A stretch of DNA of 64,000 nucleotides from CAZVKN01 sp964627035 (GTDB taxonomy: Bacteria > Electryoneota > AABM5-125-24 > Hatepunaeales > Hatepunaeaceae). Positions 1 through 7,745 of the stretch are shown piece by piece. The number at the start of each line of letters is the position of its first letter. The first letter of the stretch is position 1. The stretch is taken from positions 62,001 to 126,000 of the forward strand of contig CAZVKN010000003.1 in NCBI GenBank assembly GCA_964627035.1, written 5' to 3'. Under the pieces are notes generated by a model. The model did not search any database, was not told the origin of the DNA, and worked only from the letters and a program-made list of their open reading frames with translations. The position numbers were made by a program, and so were the translations under genes.

Positions 1-2
1 GG

Positions 3-161
3 TGGAAGGAGGGCAAGTTAGACAAGATCATCCAGTACTGCCGTTATGACGTGGAGATCACCCGCGACCTGTTCTACTACCTGCTGGAAAACGGTTATCT
101 GCTGTTTGAACGGAAGGGGCTCGGGCTGGTACGCGCACCTGTCAGGATTCCTGAACTGTAG
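3..161 (+). CDS. C-terminal fragment of a DEAD/DEAH helicase-associated RNase H-like exonuclease protein (partial)
   Basis: An open frame enters from the left edge and stops with TAG at 159-161, giving 52 residues. The fragment contains YCRYDVEITRDLFYY, then a Gly-Tyr-Leu-Leu turn and a basic end. This resembles the last motif of the predicted RNase H-like 3'-5' exonuclease domain (YprB-like) found alone or in helicase fusions, where a conserved Tyr and Asp (YCxxDV) complete the metal-binding site. The start and most domains lie outside the window, so the architecture is unknown. Family assignment is from recalled motif similarity only. Confidence 0.5.
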   Translation, partial: WKEGKLDKIIQYCRYDVEITRDLFYYLLENGYLLFERKGLGLVRAPVRIPEL

Positions 162-170
162 GATTACACC

Positions 171-289
171 GCTGTCAACCCGCCGCGGTTGACAGTTGTG
201 CCCACATAATATTAATGATTAGGCTGTCAGGTACGGCGACCTGACAGCGATTTTGTTTCGTGCTCTTCGCGCCCTTCGTGGTAATAAAA
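171..289. repeat. Paired-palindrome unit 1 plus a fragment of the 'cttcgcgcc' repeat
   Basis: Two near-perfect palindromes lie 27 bases apart. Positions 172-195 have 9-base arms CTGTCAACC/GGTTGACAG around a CGCCG core. Positions 223-248 have 10-base arms GCTGTCAGGT/ACCTGACAGC around ACGGCG. The unit spans 77 bases, and the same arrangement recurs at 14023, 22205, 45249 and 58864. A stretch related to the cgcaaag/cttcgcgcc repeat follows at about 250-289. No gene is visible between 162 and 344. Confidence 0.8.
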
Positions 290-298
290 TAGATGCTG

Positions 299-327
299 TT
301 GACAACGGGAACAAATTTTCGTATAAT
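299..327 (+). promoter_or_regulatory. Sigma-70-type promoter of tRNA-Ser
   Basis: TTGACA at 299-304 and TATAAT at 322-327 are both perfect consensus hexamers with a 17-base spacer. They end 17 bases before the first base of the tRNA. Confidence 0.88.
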
Positions 328-344
328 ACGGCTTCGCTGGCTAT

Positions 345-429
345 GGAGGATTAGCCTAATTGGTAAGGCAGCGGTCTTGAAAACCGCCGGGCTTTGCCCT
401 TGGGGGTTCGAGTCCCTCATCCTCCGCCA
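345..429 (+). tRNA. tRNA-Ser (anticodon UGA)
   Basis: The acceptor stem GGAGGAT pairs with ATCCTCC (419-425). It is followed by discriminator G426 and an encoded CCA (427-429). The anticodon stem GCGGT/ACCGC encloses the loop CTTGAAA, giving anticodon TGA, which reads UCA serine codons. A long variable arm (CGGGCTTTGCCCTTG) and a GGTTCGAGTCC T-arm fit the class II tRNA-Ser shape. It stands alone between its own promoter and terminator. Confidence 0.95.
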
Positions 430-438
430 ATGTTAATT

Positions 439-469
439 AAAAGGTTACGATTGCTGTCGTAACCTTTTT
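439..469 (+). terminator. Intrinsic terminator of tRNA-Ser
   Basis: GGTTACGA (443-450) pairs with TCGTAACC (457-464) across a 6-base loop. An A-run precedes the stem and a T-run follows it. Confidence 0.88.
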
Positions 470-565
470 CTATTTTAATTTCAACTAATGGTACACTTAT
501 ACAAATGATTTGAGAGTGTCAACTTTGTAGTGATATGTGTGATTTTGCCATAAAAAGGAATAACA

Positions 566-943
566 ATGGACAAAACGACAATTAAGGGCATCGCATTTGG
601 GTCAGTTTACACTGACGACATTGCCACTGCGTACAAGTTTTACAGCGAAGTGCTCGGATTGAAGAAGCAGTTCGACATGGGGGATCAAGCCTGTTGGTTT
701 GAGCTGCTGGATGACAGTGGTCTGTATTTGCAGGGCGGGAATAGCAAGCGTGACTATGCGATGGAAACCATGCGGACAGCATTTGTGTTCAATGTTCCTT
801 CAGCATCAGCGATGTATGAAAAGCTCCGCGAGGCTGGTGTCAAGTTCATACACGATGAACCGATAGAGATGGGTCCCGGAAATTACTGGTTCATGTTCTA
901 TGACCCATCGGGGAATATTTTGGAAGTGCTTGGGGATAAGTGA
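566..943 (+). CDS. VOC (vicinal oxygen chelate) family protein, glyoxalase/bleomycin-resistance-like
   Basis: This 125-residue protein has the length and layout of a single-domain VOC protein. It opens with strand GIAFGSVYTDD, then AYKFYSEVLGL (the typical helix motif FYxxvLGL), and ends with YWFMFYDPSGNILEVL, the classic dPdGNxlEl strand carrying the metal-ligand Glu. VOC proteins dimerise to form metal sites for isomerase, dioxygenase or drug-binding roles, and the substrate cannot be read here. The start is supported by AAGGA about 8 bases upstream. It is a monocistronic gene convergent with the TPR gene only 10 bases away. Confidence 0.85.
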   Translation: MDKTTIKGIAFGSVYTDDIATAYKFYSEVLGLKKQFDMGDQACWFELLDDSGLYLQGGNSKRDYAMETMRTAFVFNVPSASAMYEKLREAGVKFIHDEPIEMGPGNYWFMFYDPSGNILEVLGDK

Positions 944-953
944 TGAGTTAATG

Positions 954-2174
954 TCATTTCTGGTCGGCCTGTTTAGCTTTGATCGCTTCAGCTTTTTGAA
1001 ACTGAACTTTTGCCTCTCCTTCATGCCCGGATTCCTCTAACATTTTAGCATAATTCATAATACCGGTTACTAAATTCGGATTATTCGGTGATACTGTTTC
1101 AAGTATCTGGATGGTTCGTTGGTAATACGGTTCCGCTTTGTCATAAAGACCTTGTTTACTATATAGAGATGCTAGATTATTCATGCTGGTTGCTACGGAA
1201 GGATGCTGGATTCCGAGTGCATCTTTACGAATTTTAAGAGCTCTTTTAACTAAAGGTTCCGCTTTGTCATAATGTCCTTGACTATCGTAAAGTCCTGCCA
1301 GATTATTCAGGCTGGTGGCAACGTCAGGATGTTGCTCGCCAAGTACTGACTTACGAATTTCCAGTGCCCGTTCATACAACGGTTCCGCTTTGTCATAAAG
1401 TCCTTGACGATAGTAAAGTAATGCCAGATTATTCAGGTCTGTAGCCAATGATGGATGATTTGCTCCAAGTGCTTTCTCATCAATTTCCAGTGCCCGTTCA
1501 TACAACGGTTCCGCTTTGTCATAAAGTCCTTGACGATAGTAAAGTCCTGCCAGATTATTCAGGCTGGTGGCAACCTCTTCGTGATCCGATCCGAATCTGT
1601 TCTCGCTGATCTTAAGTGATCTCTTTGCTAACGGAACACCGGCTTCATACTCACCTGCTTGATTCGATACCTTCGTCGTTACATTCAACCAGTATAGATC
1701 ATCCGGCTTGAAATGCAACAGCTTCCGGAACCATTCCGCCGCTTCAACATAACATCCGTCATAATACTCCGTCAAACCACGGGTTTCATATATCTTTATC
1801 AGCTCCTTTTCCTTACTCTTCTCAGCTTCATCAAGCAGACCACGAGCCTTCTCTAAATCCTTACCGGCAATTGCTTTCAAAGCTCTGGAGTATGAATCTG
1901 CATCGTTGGGGATTTTCTCGGCTAACTCACGGGCATGTTCGGTTGGTTCGGGCTTAGGGATGAGAGTTAAGCTTTGATCAGGTAAACTTGGGTGCTGATA
2001 TGAATGAGTTCCCCCATCTTTCGTAACAATTTTATAACCTATAATGGACTGTTGAAGTTCTTTCTCCAATGCTTCATTGATTCCAGACTGTCTCTTCTTT
2101 TGGAACAGGGGTTTCAGTGCAATTACACCAGCCACTGCAGCAATGATGGTCGCAATTCCAATTGCTATCTCCAT
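954..2174 (-). CDS. Membrane-anchored tetratricopeptide (kinesin-light-chain type) repeat protein
   Basis: The protein has 406 residues. An N-terminal hydrophobic helix (residues 2-20, IAIGIATIIAAVAGVIAL) is followed by a basic KKR stretch, suggesting a membrane anchor. Residues about 85-395 are TPR units of 42 residues of the kinesin-light-chain kind (TSLNNLAGLY...G.YDKAEPLYERALEI). At least four units are clear, plus degenerate ones at both ends. The two most alike units are nearly identical at DNA level (1361-1438 against 1487-1564, offset 126 bases = 42 codons), so the array has expanded recently. TPRs bind other proteins; the partner is not known. Genes of this type vary in repeat number between strains. 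Confidence 0.88.
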   Translation of the reverse strand: MEIAIGIATIIAAVAGVIALKPLFQKKRQSGINEALEKELQQSIIGYKIVTKDGGTHSYQHPSLPDQSLTLIPKPEPTEHARELAEKIPNDADSYSRALKAIAGKDLEKARGLLDEAEKSKEKELIKIYETRGLTEYYDGCYVEAAEWFRKLLHFKPDDLYWLNVTTKVSNQAGEYEAGVPLAKRSLKISENRFGSDHEEVATSLNNLAGLYYRQGLYDKAEPLYERALEIDEKALGANHPSLATDLNNLALLYYRQGLYDKAEPLYERALEIRKSVLGEQHPDVATSLNNLAGLYDSQGHYDKAEPLVKRALKIRKDALGIQHPSVATSMNNLASLYSKQGLYDKAEPYYQRTIQILETVSPNNPNLVTGIMNYAKMLEESGHEGEAKVQFQKAEAIKAKQADQK

Positions 2175-2387
2175 TTTCCCTTCTCATTTAGTAATTGTCG
2201 CATATACAGGCTACAAAACTTATTCAATTAATGCAAGGTATAAAGCCAGTCATCCCATCTTCCCCCCTATCTCACAAGAACTCGCCTCTATCGTTGCAAT
2301 CTGACTCCATTTGACCAACATATATAATTCCGCAATGTTTCACACGAGTACAAGTAACCCATGCCACATGCAAAGCAAGATTCAAAA

Positions 2388-2717
2388 TAGATTTAACAGA
2401 TTCTTAACTACCAAGGCACAAAAATACNNNNNNNNNNNNNNNNNNNNNNNNNNNNNNNNNNNNNNNNNNNNNNNNNNNNNNNNNNNNNNNNNNNNNNNNN
2501 NNNNNNNNNNNNNNNNNNNNNNNNNNNTAATAAAACCGGTTTCATATTCTTCTTGGTGACTTGGCGTCTTGGTGGTTCAAAACAATCTCTAAATTCTCGT
2601 TATAGATTTAACAGATTCTTAACTACCAGGGCACAAAAATACTAATAAAACCGGTTTCATATTCTTCTTGGTGACTTGGCGTCTTGGTGGTTCAAAATAT
2701 TCTCTAAATTCTCGTTC
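2388..2717. repeat. Tandem 115-base repeat interrupted by a 100-N scaffold gap
   Basis: Copy 2 (about 2602-2716) matches the sequence left of the gap (2388-2427) and right of it (2528-2601) almost base for base. Joining 2427 directly to 2528 recreates the copy-2 sequence, so the period is 115 bases if the gap is zero. Inside each unit is the inverted word pair 'accaaggcac'/'cttggtgacttgg', a member of the ccaccaagg family seen again at 42039 and 42783. Confidence 0.8.
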
Positions 2718-2955
2718 CGTCACACTTCGTCACAGCTTCGTCACCACTTCAAACGCAACACCACAAAGGGATTCAGGCGATTTTGTGACGAAGTGACGAT
2801 AAAACCTACCCCATCCAAGAATGAATGGAGGCATGACATCTATTCAGTTCAACGCACACTCCTATTACCTCTATCTCACAACATCTCATCCCTATCCCCC
2901 CAATCTCACCCCATTTGACCAACATTAATGTTTCTGGTTCGTTTTTCATTTATAC

Positions 2956-2990
2956 AAGGGGAAAGGTAGATGGAGCTACCGGCTTTCCTT
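2956..2990 (+). promoter_or_regulatory. Hairpin in the presumed 5' leader of superoxide dismutase
   Basis: GGTAG (2965-2969) pairs with GCTACC across a short loop, extended by GAAAG/CTTTC and AAGG/CTT outside. There is no U-run, so it does not look like a simple terminator. It ends about 62 bases before the sod start codon. I do not recognise it as a known riboswitch. Confidence 0.4.
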
Positions 2991-3052
2991 GTTAAACAAG
3001 AAAAAAACAAAAAATATTAAATCTGTTCATACAGAAAAAAAGGAAAATAATA

Positions 3053-3649
3053 ATGGCACACGAATTACCACCTCTCGATTATCCGTACGATGCGCTGGAA
3101 CCGCACATGGATGAGAAAACGCTGCACCTGCACCACGACCTCCACCACGCAGGTTACGTCGCAGGACTGAACAACGCCGAAGCCAAGCTCGCCGAAGCGA
3201 GAGAAGCAGGCGACTTTGCGATGGTCAAGCATTGGTCACGTGAAATGGCTTTCCACGGCTCGGGACACATCCTTCACTCCATATTTTGGAAAAACCTCGG
3301 TCCGAACGGTGGCGGAGAACCGACCGGAGCACTCGCAGAAGCAATCAACCGTGACTTCGGTTCATTCGAGGCATTCAAGGGTCAGTTCATAGCCGCAGCA
3401 AACCAAGTCGAAGGATCCGGCTGGGCGATTCTCGGATGCGACTGCAACAACGACAACAAGCTGGTGATCCTGCAGGCTGAGAAGCATCAGAATCTGACTC
3501 AATGGGGCATCACCCCGCTGTTGGTCTGCGATGAGTGGGAGCACACCTATTACCTGAAGTATCAGAACCGCCGCCCGGAATGGACTGCTGCATTCTTCAA
3601 CATCATCAACTGGGATGATGTGGCAGAACGCTATAACGGCTGCTGCTAA
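3053..3649 (+). CDS. sodB: Superoxide dismutase [Fe/Mn family]
   Basis: This 198-residue protein, usual for the family, converts superoxide to oxygen and hydrogen peroxide in the cytoplasm. It opens with ELPPLDYPYDALEPHM. The four metal ligands expected by alignment are His27 (in HLHHDLHHAGYV), His75 (ILHSIFW), Asp160 and His164 (in CDEWEHTYY). GGEPTG, GSGW and the NWDDV tail are also present. The usual VDVWEH motif reads VCDEWEH, with Glu after the ligand Asp. Metal preference (Fe, Mn or either) cannot be read safely. No export signal is present. AAAAGGA precedes the ATG, and a terminator follows, so it is a single-gene unit upstream of the Fe-S genes. Confidence 0.95.
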   Translation: MAHELPPLDYPYDALEPHMDEKTLHLHHDLHHAGYVAGLNNAEAKLAEAREAGDFAMVKHWSREMAFHGSGHILHSIFWKNLGPNGGGEPTGALAEAINRDFGSFEAFKGQFIAAANQVEGSGWAILGCDCNNDNKLVILQAEKHQNLTQWGITPLLVCDEWEHTYYLKYQNRRPEWTAAFFNIINWDDVAERYNGCC

Positions 3650-3670
3650 GCACTATTTTTTAATACGTAT

Positions 3671-3711
3671 GGGGACACAAGGTTTCTGTTTAACTTTGTG
3701 TCCCTCATTTT
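3671..3711 (+). terminator. Probable intrinsic terminator of sodB
   Basis: GGGACACAA (3672-3680) pairs with TTGTGTCCC (3696-3704), followed by TCATTTT. It begins about 20 bases after the sod stop codon. Confidence 0.7.
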
Positions 3712-3755
3712 AGGTTGACGATACGTTCAGGGACGTTTGAAACGACAATTAAATC

Positions 3756-3784
3756 TTGATGACAGGTGTTTTTAACCGTATATT
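3756..3784 (+). promoter_or_regulatory. Candidate sigma-70-type promoter of nadA
   Basis: TTGATG at 3756-3761 and TATATT at 3779-3784 with a 17-base spacer, 39 bases before the GTG start. The -10 matches those seen at 16844 and 16763. Confidence 0.5.
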
Positions 3785-3823
3785 GCTTTGATATTTATTT
3801 GACCATAACAAGTACAGGAACGG

Positions 3824-4867
3824 GTGACCGTATCACCATATATGCAAGACCCACAAGCAATATTCGAGAAACTTCGTCGCGTTGATCCGACTTATTATAC
3901 TAAGGATCTTTGTCAAGATATAGCTGTGAAGCTTGATCGCATCGCAGAGCTGAAACAGAAGCATAATGCGGTCATTCTGGCTCATAATTACCAGCGACCC
4001 GAAATCTTTGAAATAGCCGATTTTGTAGGTGACTCACTCGGTCTGTCTCTGCAAGCCGGTGATGTTACCGATGCGGATGTGATCATATTCTGCGGGGTTC
4101 ACTTTATGGCTGAGACTGCTAAGGTGGTTTCACCGAACAAGAAGGTAATCCTGCCGAATCTCGAAGCGGGTTGTTCGCTGGCGGATACTGCGGATGAGAT
4201 CAACCTGAAAGATCGGATTGATGAACTGAAAGCAGAAGATCCTGATCTCGGTGTCGTCTGCTATGTGAACACAACCGCAGCGGTCAAGGCACTTTGTGAT
4301 TCGTGTTGCACTTCATCGAATGCAATTGAGGTCACACGAGCGATGCCGAACAGACGTATCTTGTTTGTACCGGATCAGAATCTAGCGCGTCATGTTGCCG
4401 ATAATGTTCCTGAAAAGGAGATCATCCCGTGGGACGGGTACTGCTACGTACATCAGGAGCTTGAACCTGTCAACATTGAGGAGATCAAGCGACAATATCC
4501 TCATATAAAGGTGATGGTTCACCCTGAATGTCGGGACGATGTGATCCGGCTTGCCGATGAGGTGTCGTCAACATCGGGAATGGTTGAATACGCCAAGCAG
4601 AGCGATGCCATGCAATTTCTTGCTGTTACGGAGTGTGGATTGTCAGATTTGCTGACGATTGAAGTGCCGGATAAGGAGTTCTTTCGTGCCTGTAAGATTT
4701 GCAGTTTTATGAAGATGATCACAATTGAAGAAACACTCCGATCACTCGAAGAACTTGAACCGGAGATAATATTACCGGAGGACGTCCGCTGTGGAGCTGA
4801 AAGATCCATCCGCCGGATGTTTGAATTGACCATTCCGGATAAAATGCCGGTAGCATTGGCTTTATAA
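3824..4867 (+). CDS. nadA: Quinolinate synthase
   Basis: NadA (347 residues) condenses iminoaspartate with dihydroxyacetone phosphate to quinolinate in de novo NAD synthesis. It carries one oxygen-sensitive [4Fe-4S] cluster. Visible motifs include ILAHNYQ near residue 52, NLEAGCSLAD (C117), the CCTSSNA stretch near 161, GYCYVHQ (C207), HPEC near 234 and CSFMKMIT (C293). C117, C207 and C293 are the expected cluster ligands. The start is GTG with AGGAA three bases upstream; an in-frame ATG six codons later is an alternative. No nadB or nadC lies in the window. Its place beside the SUF operon fits its need for Fe-S assembly. Confidence 0.95.
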   Translation: MTVSPYMQDPQAIFEKLRRVDPTYYTKDLCQDIAVKLDRIAELKQKHNAVILAHNYQRPEIFEIADFVGDSLGLSLQAGDVTDADVIIFCGVHFMAETAKVVSPNKKVILPNLEAGCSLADTADEINLKDRIDELKAEDPDLGVVCYVNTTAAVKALCDSCCTSSNAIEVTRAMPNRRILFVPDQNLARHVADNVPEKEIIPWDGYCYVHQELEPVNIEEIKRQYPHIKVMVHPECRDDVIRLADEVSSTSGMVEYAKQSDAMQFLAVTECGLSDLLTIEVPDKEFFRACKICSFMKMITIEETLRSLEELEPEIILPEDVRCGAERSIRRMFELTIPDKMPVALAL

Positions 4868-4870
4868 ACG

Positions 4871-4942
4871 GTAGGGGCGTGATGAATCACGCCCGTTATG
4901 CAGTCGGACACAGTGAAAGGGCTTGATAAATCAAGCCCCTAC
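4871..4942. repeat. GTAG...CTAC cloverleaf-type palindromic element
   Basis: Outer arms GTAGGGGC (4871-4878) and GCCCCTAC (4935-4942) enclose two strong hairpins, GGGCGTGAT/ATCACGCCC (4875-4894) and GGGCTTGAT/ATCAAGCCC (4919-4938). It lies between nadA and sufC, and either hairpin may weaken read-through. Confidence 0.8.
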
Positions 4943-4972
4943 TAATTAATCATAATGAATTTTGAGCAATAA

Positions 4973-5728
4973 ATGAACCGTACATTAACTATTGACAATC
5001 TCCACGTATCGGTAGCGGGTATTGAGATATTAAAAGGACTGACGCTGACCGTTCCGGCTGGTGAAATTCATGCAATTATGGGACCGAACGGATCGGGAAA
5101 ATCTACGCTGGCTAACAGCCTGATGGGACACCCGAATTTTGAAGTCACCGACGGCAGTGTGACGTATGGAGATGTAAATTTATTAGACCTTTCACCCGAT
5201 GAACGCGCAAAAGAGGGCATATTCCTCGCATTTCAGTATCCCCATGAAATTCCCGGGGTAAGAATGCAGGACTTCTTACGTACTTCAACCATTGCAGTAC
5301 ATGAGAAGAATATATCACTTGCAGAATTTGCGGATAAATTAGATGAATCAATGGAGATCCTTCAGATAGACAAATCGTACCTGACACGCTATCTGAACGA
5401 CGGTTTCTCCGGTGGTGAGAAGAAGCGCGCTGAAGTGCTGCAGATGCTGATGCTGGAGCCGAAACTCGCAATTCTGGATGAAACCGATTCAGGTTTGGAC
5501 ATTGATGCGTTGCGGATTGCATCGAAAGGTGTTAACACATTGCGTGGTGATAGTTTTAGTGCATTGGTGATAACACATTACCAGAGAATTCTGAAATACA
5601 TTGAACCGGATGTTGTTCACATCCTGTACAAAGGCAAGATTGCACATTCCGGTGGTAAAGAGTTGGCTGAAGAACTTGAAGTAAAAGGCTATGAGATGCT
5701 GAAGGGTGAGGGTGTATGGGCGGGATAG
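4973..5728 (+). CDS. sufC: SUF Fe-S assembly ATPase SufC
   Basis: This cytoplasmic ABC-type ATPase (251 residues) drives the SufBCD scaffold on which Fe-S clusters are built. Walker A is GPNGSGKST (residues 37-45), and the Q-loop lies in FQYPHEIPGV (near 88). The signature is FSGGEKKR (145-152), Walker B is LAILDETDSGLD (165-176), and the switch His is H202 in ITHYQRI. The ETDSGLD ending and the SGGEKKR signature are typical of SufC rather than transport ATPases. It is the first gene of the suf run. No clear ribosome-binding site precedes the ATG; the annotated start matches the family's N-terminus. Confidence 0.97.
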   Translation: MNRTLTIDNLHVSVAGIEILKGLTLTVPAGEIHAIMGPNGSGKSTLANSLMGHPNFEVTDGSVTYGDVNLLDLSPDERAKEGIFLAFQYPHEIPGVRMQDFLRTSTIAVHEKNISLAEFADKLDESMEILQIDKSYLTRYLNDGFSGGEKKRAEVLQMLMLEPKLAILDETDSGLDIDALRIASKGVNTLRGDSFSALVITHYQRILKYIEPDVVHILYKGKIAHSGGKELAEELEVKGYEMLKGEGVWAG

Positions 5729-5808
5729 TTTGATTGAGTAATTGAGTAATTTGGGATTGATCATGAGCGGGACATGTATGATAACTTCATTTAATATCGG
5801 AGAACAAT

Positions 5809-7212
5809 ATGCCAAAGACTGGCATTGACATAGATTTAAGCAATTACAAGTACGATTTCCGTGTGCCGGAGAAGTTTCTCTACCGCACGGATAGAGGTTT
5901 AACCTCAAAAATTGTTGATGAGATTTCAGAGCAGAAGAATGAGCCTGAATGGATGCTCAAGTATAGACACGATGCATTGGAGTGGTTTTTTCGCAAACCG
6001 ATGCCGAGCTTCGGACCGGATCTTTCAGGTGTACATTTTGATGATCTTACTTATTACCTCAAACCGATTGAGAAAACAGAAAAATCATGGGAAGAAGTGC
6101 CGGATGAGATTCGTGATACATTCGATAAACTCGGAATTCCCCAAGCAGAACAAAAATATCTGGCGGGAGTTGGTGCACAATTCGAGTCGGAAGTTGTGTA
6201 TCACAATCTGAAGGAGGAGTGGGAGAAACAGGGAGTAATCTTCCTCGATTGCGATACCGGACTCAGAGAACATCCTGAGATATTTAACCAATATTTCGGA
6301 AAAGTAATTCCTTCCGGCGATAATAAATTTGCCGCACTCAATAGTGCAGTTTGGTCAGGTGGTAGTTTTGTTTACATCCCTGCCGGTGTGAAAGTTGACA
6401 TTCCTTTACAAGCATACTTCCGCATCAACGCAGAGCGAATGGGACAGTTTGAGCGAACACTCATCGTTGCCGAGGAAGGCAGCTTTGTACACTATGTAGA
6501 AGGATGCACGGCTCCGGTATATACAGATTCATCACTACATTCTGCGGTAGTTGAAATTATCGCAAAACCAGGTGCCCGAGTTCGATATACGACCATTCAA
6601 AACTGGTCGAACAATGTTTACAACCTCGTTACCAAGCGTGCAATGGCTTATGAAGGGGCAACGGTTGAGTGGGTTGACTGCAATCTCGGTTCGAAAGTAA
6701 CTATGAAGTTTCCCGGAGTATATTTGATGGGTCCGGGGGCTCATGCAGAGATTCTGTCAATGGCATACGGTGGACGTGGACAGCATACAGAGGCAGGTTC
6801 AAAAATTATTCACGCGGCTCCATATACTACTTCCAATATCGTCTCAAAATCAATCAGCCAATACGACGGACGCACCAGTTACCGTGGGTTAATTGAGGTT
6901 ATGCCCGGTGCCCGGAGTGTCAAGGCTAATGTTGTCTGCGATGCATTGCTTTTGGATAGAGAAGCTCGTAGTGATACATACCCTTACAACGAGATTCACG
7001 AAGATCACTGTCAGGTCAGTCACGAAGCATCTGTCAGCAAAGTATCTGACGAGCAGCTATTCTATCTGATGTCTCGCGGGATCAAGGAGGATGAAGCGTT
7101 AGCGATGATCATCCGAGGATTTATTGATCCTGTGGTCAAGGAGTTACCGATGGAGTACGCTCTTGAGATGAATCGTTTGATTGAGTTGCAGATGGAGGGA
7201 TCGGTAGGATAA
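5809..7212 (+). CDS. sufB: Fe-S cluster assembly scaffold SufB
   Basis: This 467-residue protein, the usual length, forms the SufBC2D complex and accepts sulphur from SufS/SufU to build a cluster. It shows typical SufB stretches: the N-terminal [21 protein letters not shown] near residue 125, [13 protein letters not shown] near 183, VEGCTAP near 231, and the C-terminal [27 protein letters not shown] segment near 400. The last shares sequence with SufD, reflecting the common right-handed parallel beta-helix. GGAG lies upstream of the ATG. A palindromic repeat separates it from the next gene, so sufD may also have its own transcription start. Confidence 0.97.
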   Translation: MPKTGIDIDLSNYKYDFRVPEKFLYRTDRGLTSKIVDEISEQKNEPEWMLKYRHDALEWFFRKPMPSFGPDLSGVHFDDLTYYLKPIEKTEKSWEEVPDEIRDTFDKLGIPQAEQKYLAGVGAQFESEVVYHNLKEEWEKQGVIFLDCDTGLREHPEIFNQYFGKVIPSGDNKFAALNSAVWSGGSFVYIPAGVKVDIPLQAYFRINAERMGQFERTLIVAEEGSFVHYVEGCTAPVYTDSSLHSAVVEIIAKPGARVRYTTIQNWSNNVYNLVTKRAMAYEGATVEWVDCNLGSKVTMKFPGVYLMGPGAHAEILSMAYGGRGQHTEAGSKIIHAAPYTTSNIVSKSISQYDGRTSYRGLIEVMPGARSVKANVVCDALLLDREARSDTYPYNEIHEDHCQVSHEASVSKVSDEQLFYLMSRGIKEDEALAMIIRGFIDPVVKELPMEYALEMNRLIELQMEGSVG

Positions 7213-7214
7213 AG

Positions 7215-7275
7215 TTCAGAGTTCACGCTTCAGCGTGTCTCTTGTTATAGGAAGCCCAACCTTAAGATTGGACTC
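7215..7275. repeat. 'Gttcagagttcacgcttcagcgtg' dispersed repeat
   Basis: The word GTTCAGAGTTCACGCTTCAG, containing the hairpin CACGCTTCAGCGTG and a second one around CCCAACCTTAAGATTGG, sits directly after sufB. A related copy lies at about 58818-58855 (gttcagagttcatgcttcag). Confidence 0.65.
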
Positions 7276-7299
7276 ATAACTACATGACGGAGGTTACCA

Positions 7300-7542
7300 A
7301 TGTCATTGCTACTATGGCTTGCACTTTACCTTGTAATTTTACTTTTCTGTCTATGGTTGATCCGTTGGGGAGGTGCTGATTTATTAGGAAGGGAGTATTT
7401 GTCAATTTTCTTGATCTCGCATAGAGCGCCGACTTGGGGATCTGAAGGAATTAAGCTTTTTGCATGGCTAACGCTGGTGGCACATACAATTTGGTTCTTG
7501 ATAGGCGTCTTTAAACCTGATACAAGATATTTATTCTTTTGA
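7300..7542 (+). CDS. Small two-helix membrane protein inside the suf operon
   Basis: I do not recognise the family. This 80-residue protein has two clear hydrophobic segments, residues 2-20 (SLLLWLALYLVILLFCLWL) and about 51-68 (LFAWLTLVAHTIWFLIGV). An amphipathic, charged loop between them contains GGADLLGREYLSIFL. CGGAGG sits about 7 bases before the ATG, so translation is plausible. It lies in the same direction between sufB and sufD, at a spot where SUF operons are normally continuous. A membrane role tied to SUF is only an inference from position; it could equally be an unrelated passenger. There are no cysteines for cluster or sulphur transfer beyond one in the first helix. Confidence 0.7.
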   Translation: MSLLLWLALYLVILLFCLWLIRWGGADLLGREYLSIFLISHRAPTWGSEGIKLFAWLTLVAHTIWFLIGVFKPDTRYLFF

Positions 7543-7745
7543 GTAAGAAATTAGTAACTCCTTATGATCAGAGCAACACAAAATGGTTAATAATTGGATT
7601 ATTAAATCCAGAGGCAATATTTTGACACTTTGGCATATATTCTAGTTATGAAGCAAACTTAGGTTATCTAACACGCATTATTAGTTTTTTTAATATCCCC
7701 GGTTAATTTAATACTGGACTACAAGTATAACATTATTCGACAACA

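Larger units (their letters stand above)
2175..3052. other. Gene-poor, repeat-rich stretch with scaffold gap
   Basis: No ORF here has a ribosome-binding site or family likeness. It holds an approximate direct repeat with shared words 'ctatctcacaa' and 'ccatttgaccaacat' (about 2265-2325 and 2868-2927), the 115-base tandem repeat and 100-N gap described separately, and a hairpin just before the superoxide dismutase gene. The short ORFs at 2004-2559 and 2676-2918 are formed from repeats or opposite-strand coding sequence and are not annotated. Confidence 0.7.

Noticed and set aside
171..248. Possible CRISPR array
   Set aside because: Only two non-identical palindromes, no regular array of spacers, and no cas genes in the window.
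175..420. Minus-strand ORF of 81 residues
   Set aside because: It runs across the tRNA-Ser gene, its promoter and palindromes; no ribosome-binding site or protein-like composition.
2311..2918. Short ORFs crossing the gap and repeats
   Set aside because: One includes unknown residues from the N run, and the others are repeat translations.
2956..2990. Known riboswitch before sod
   Set aside because: The hairpin does not match any riboswitch consensus I can recall.
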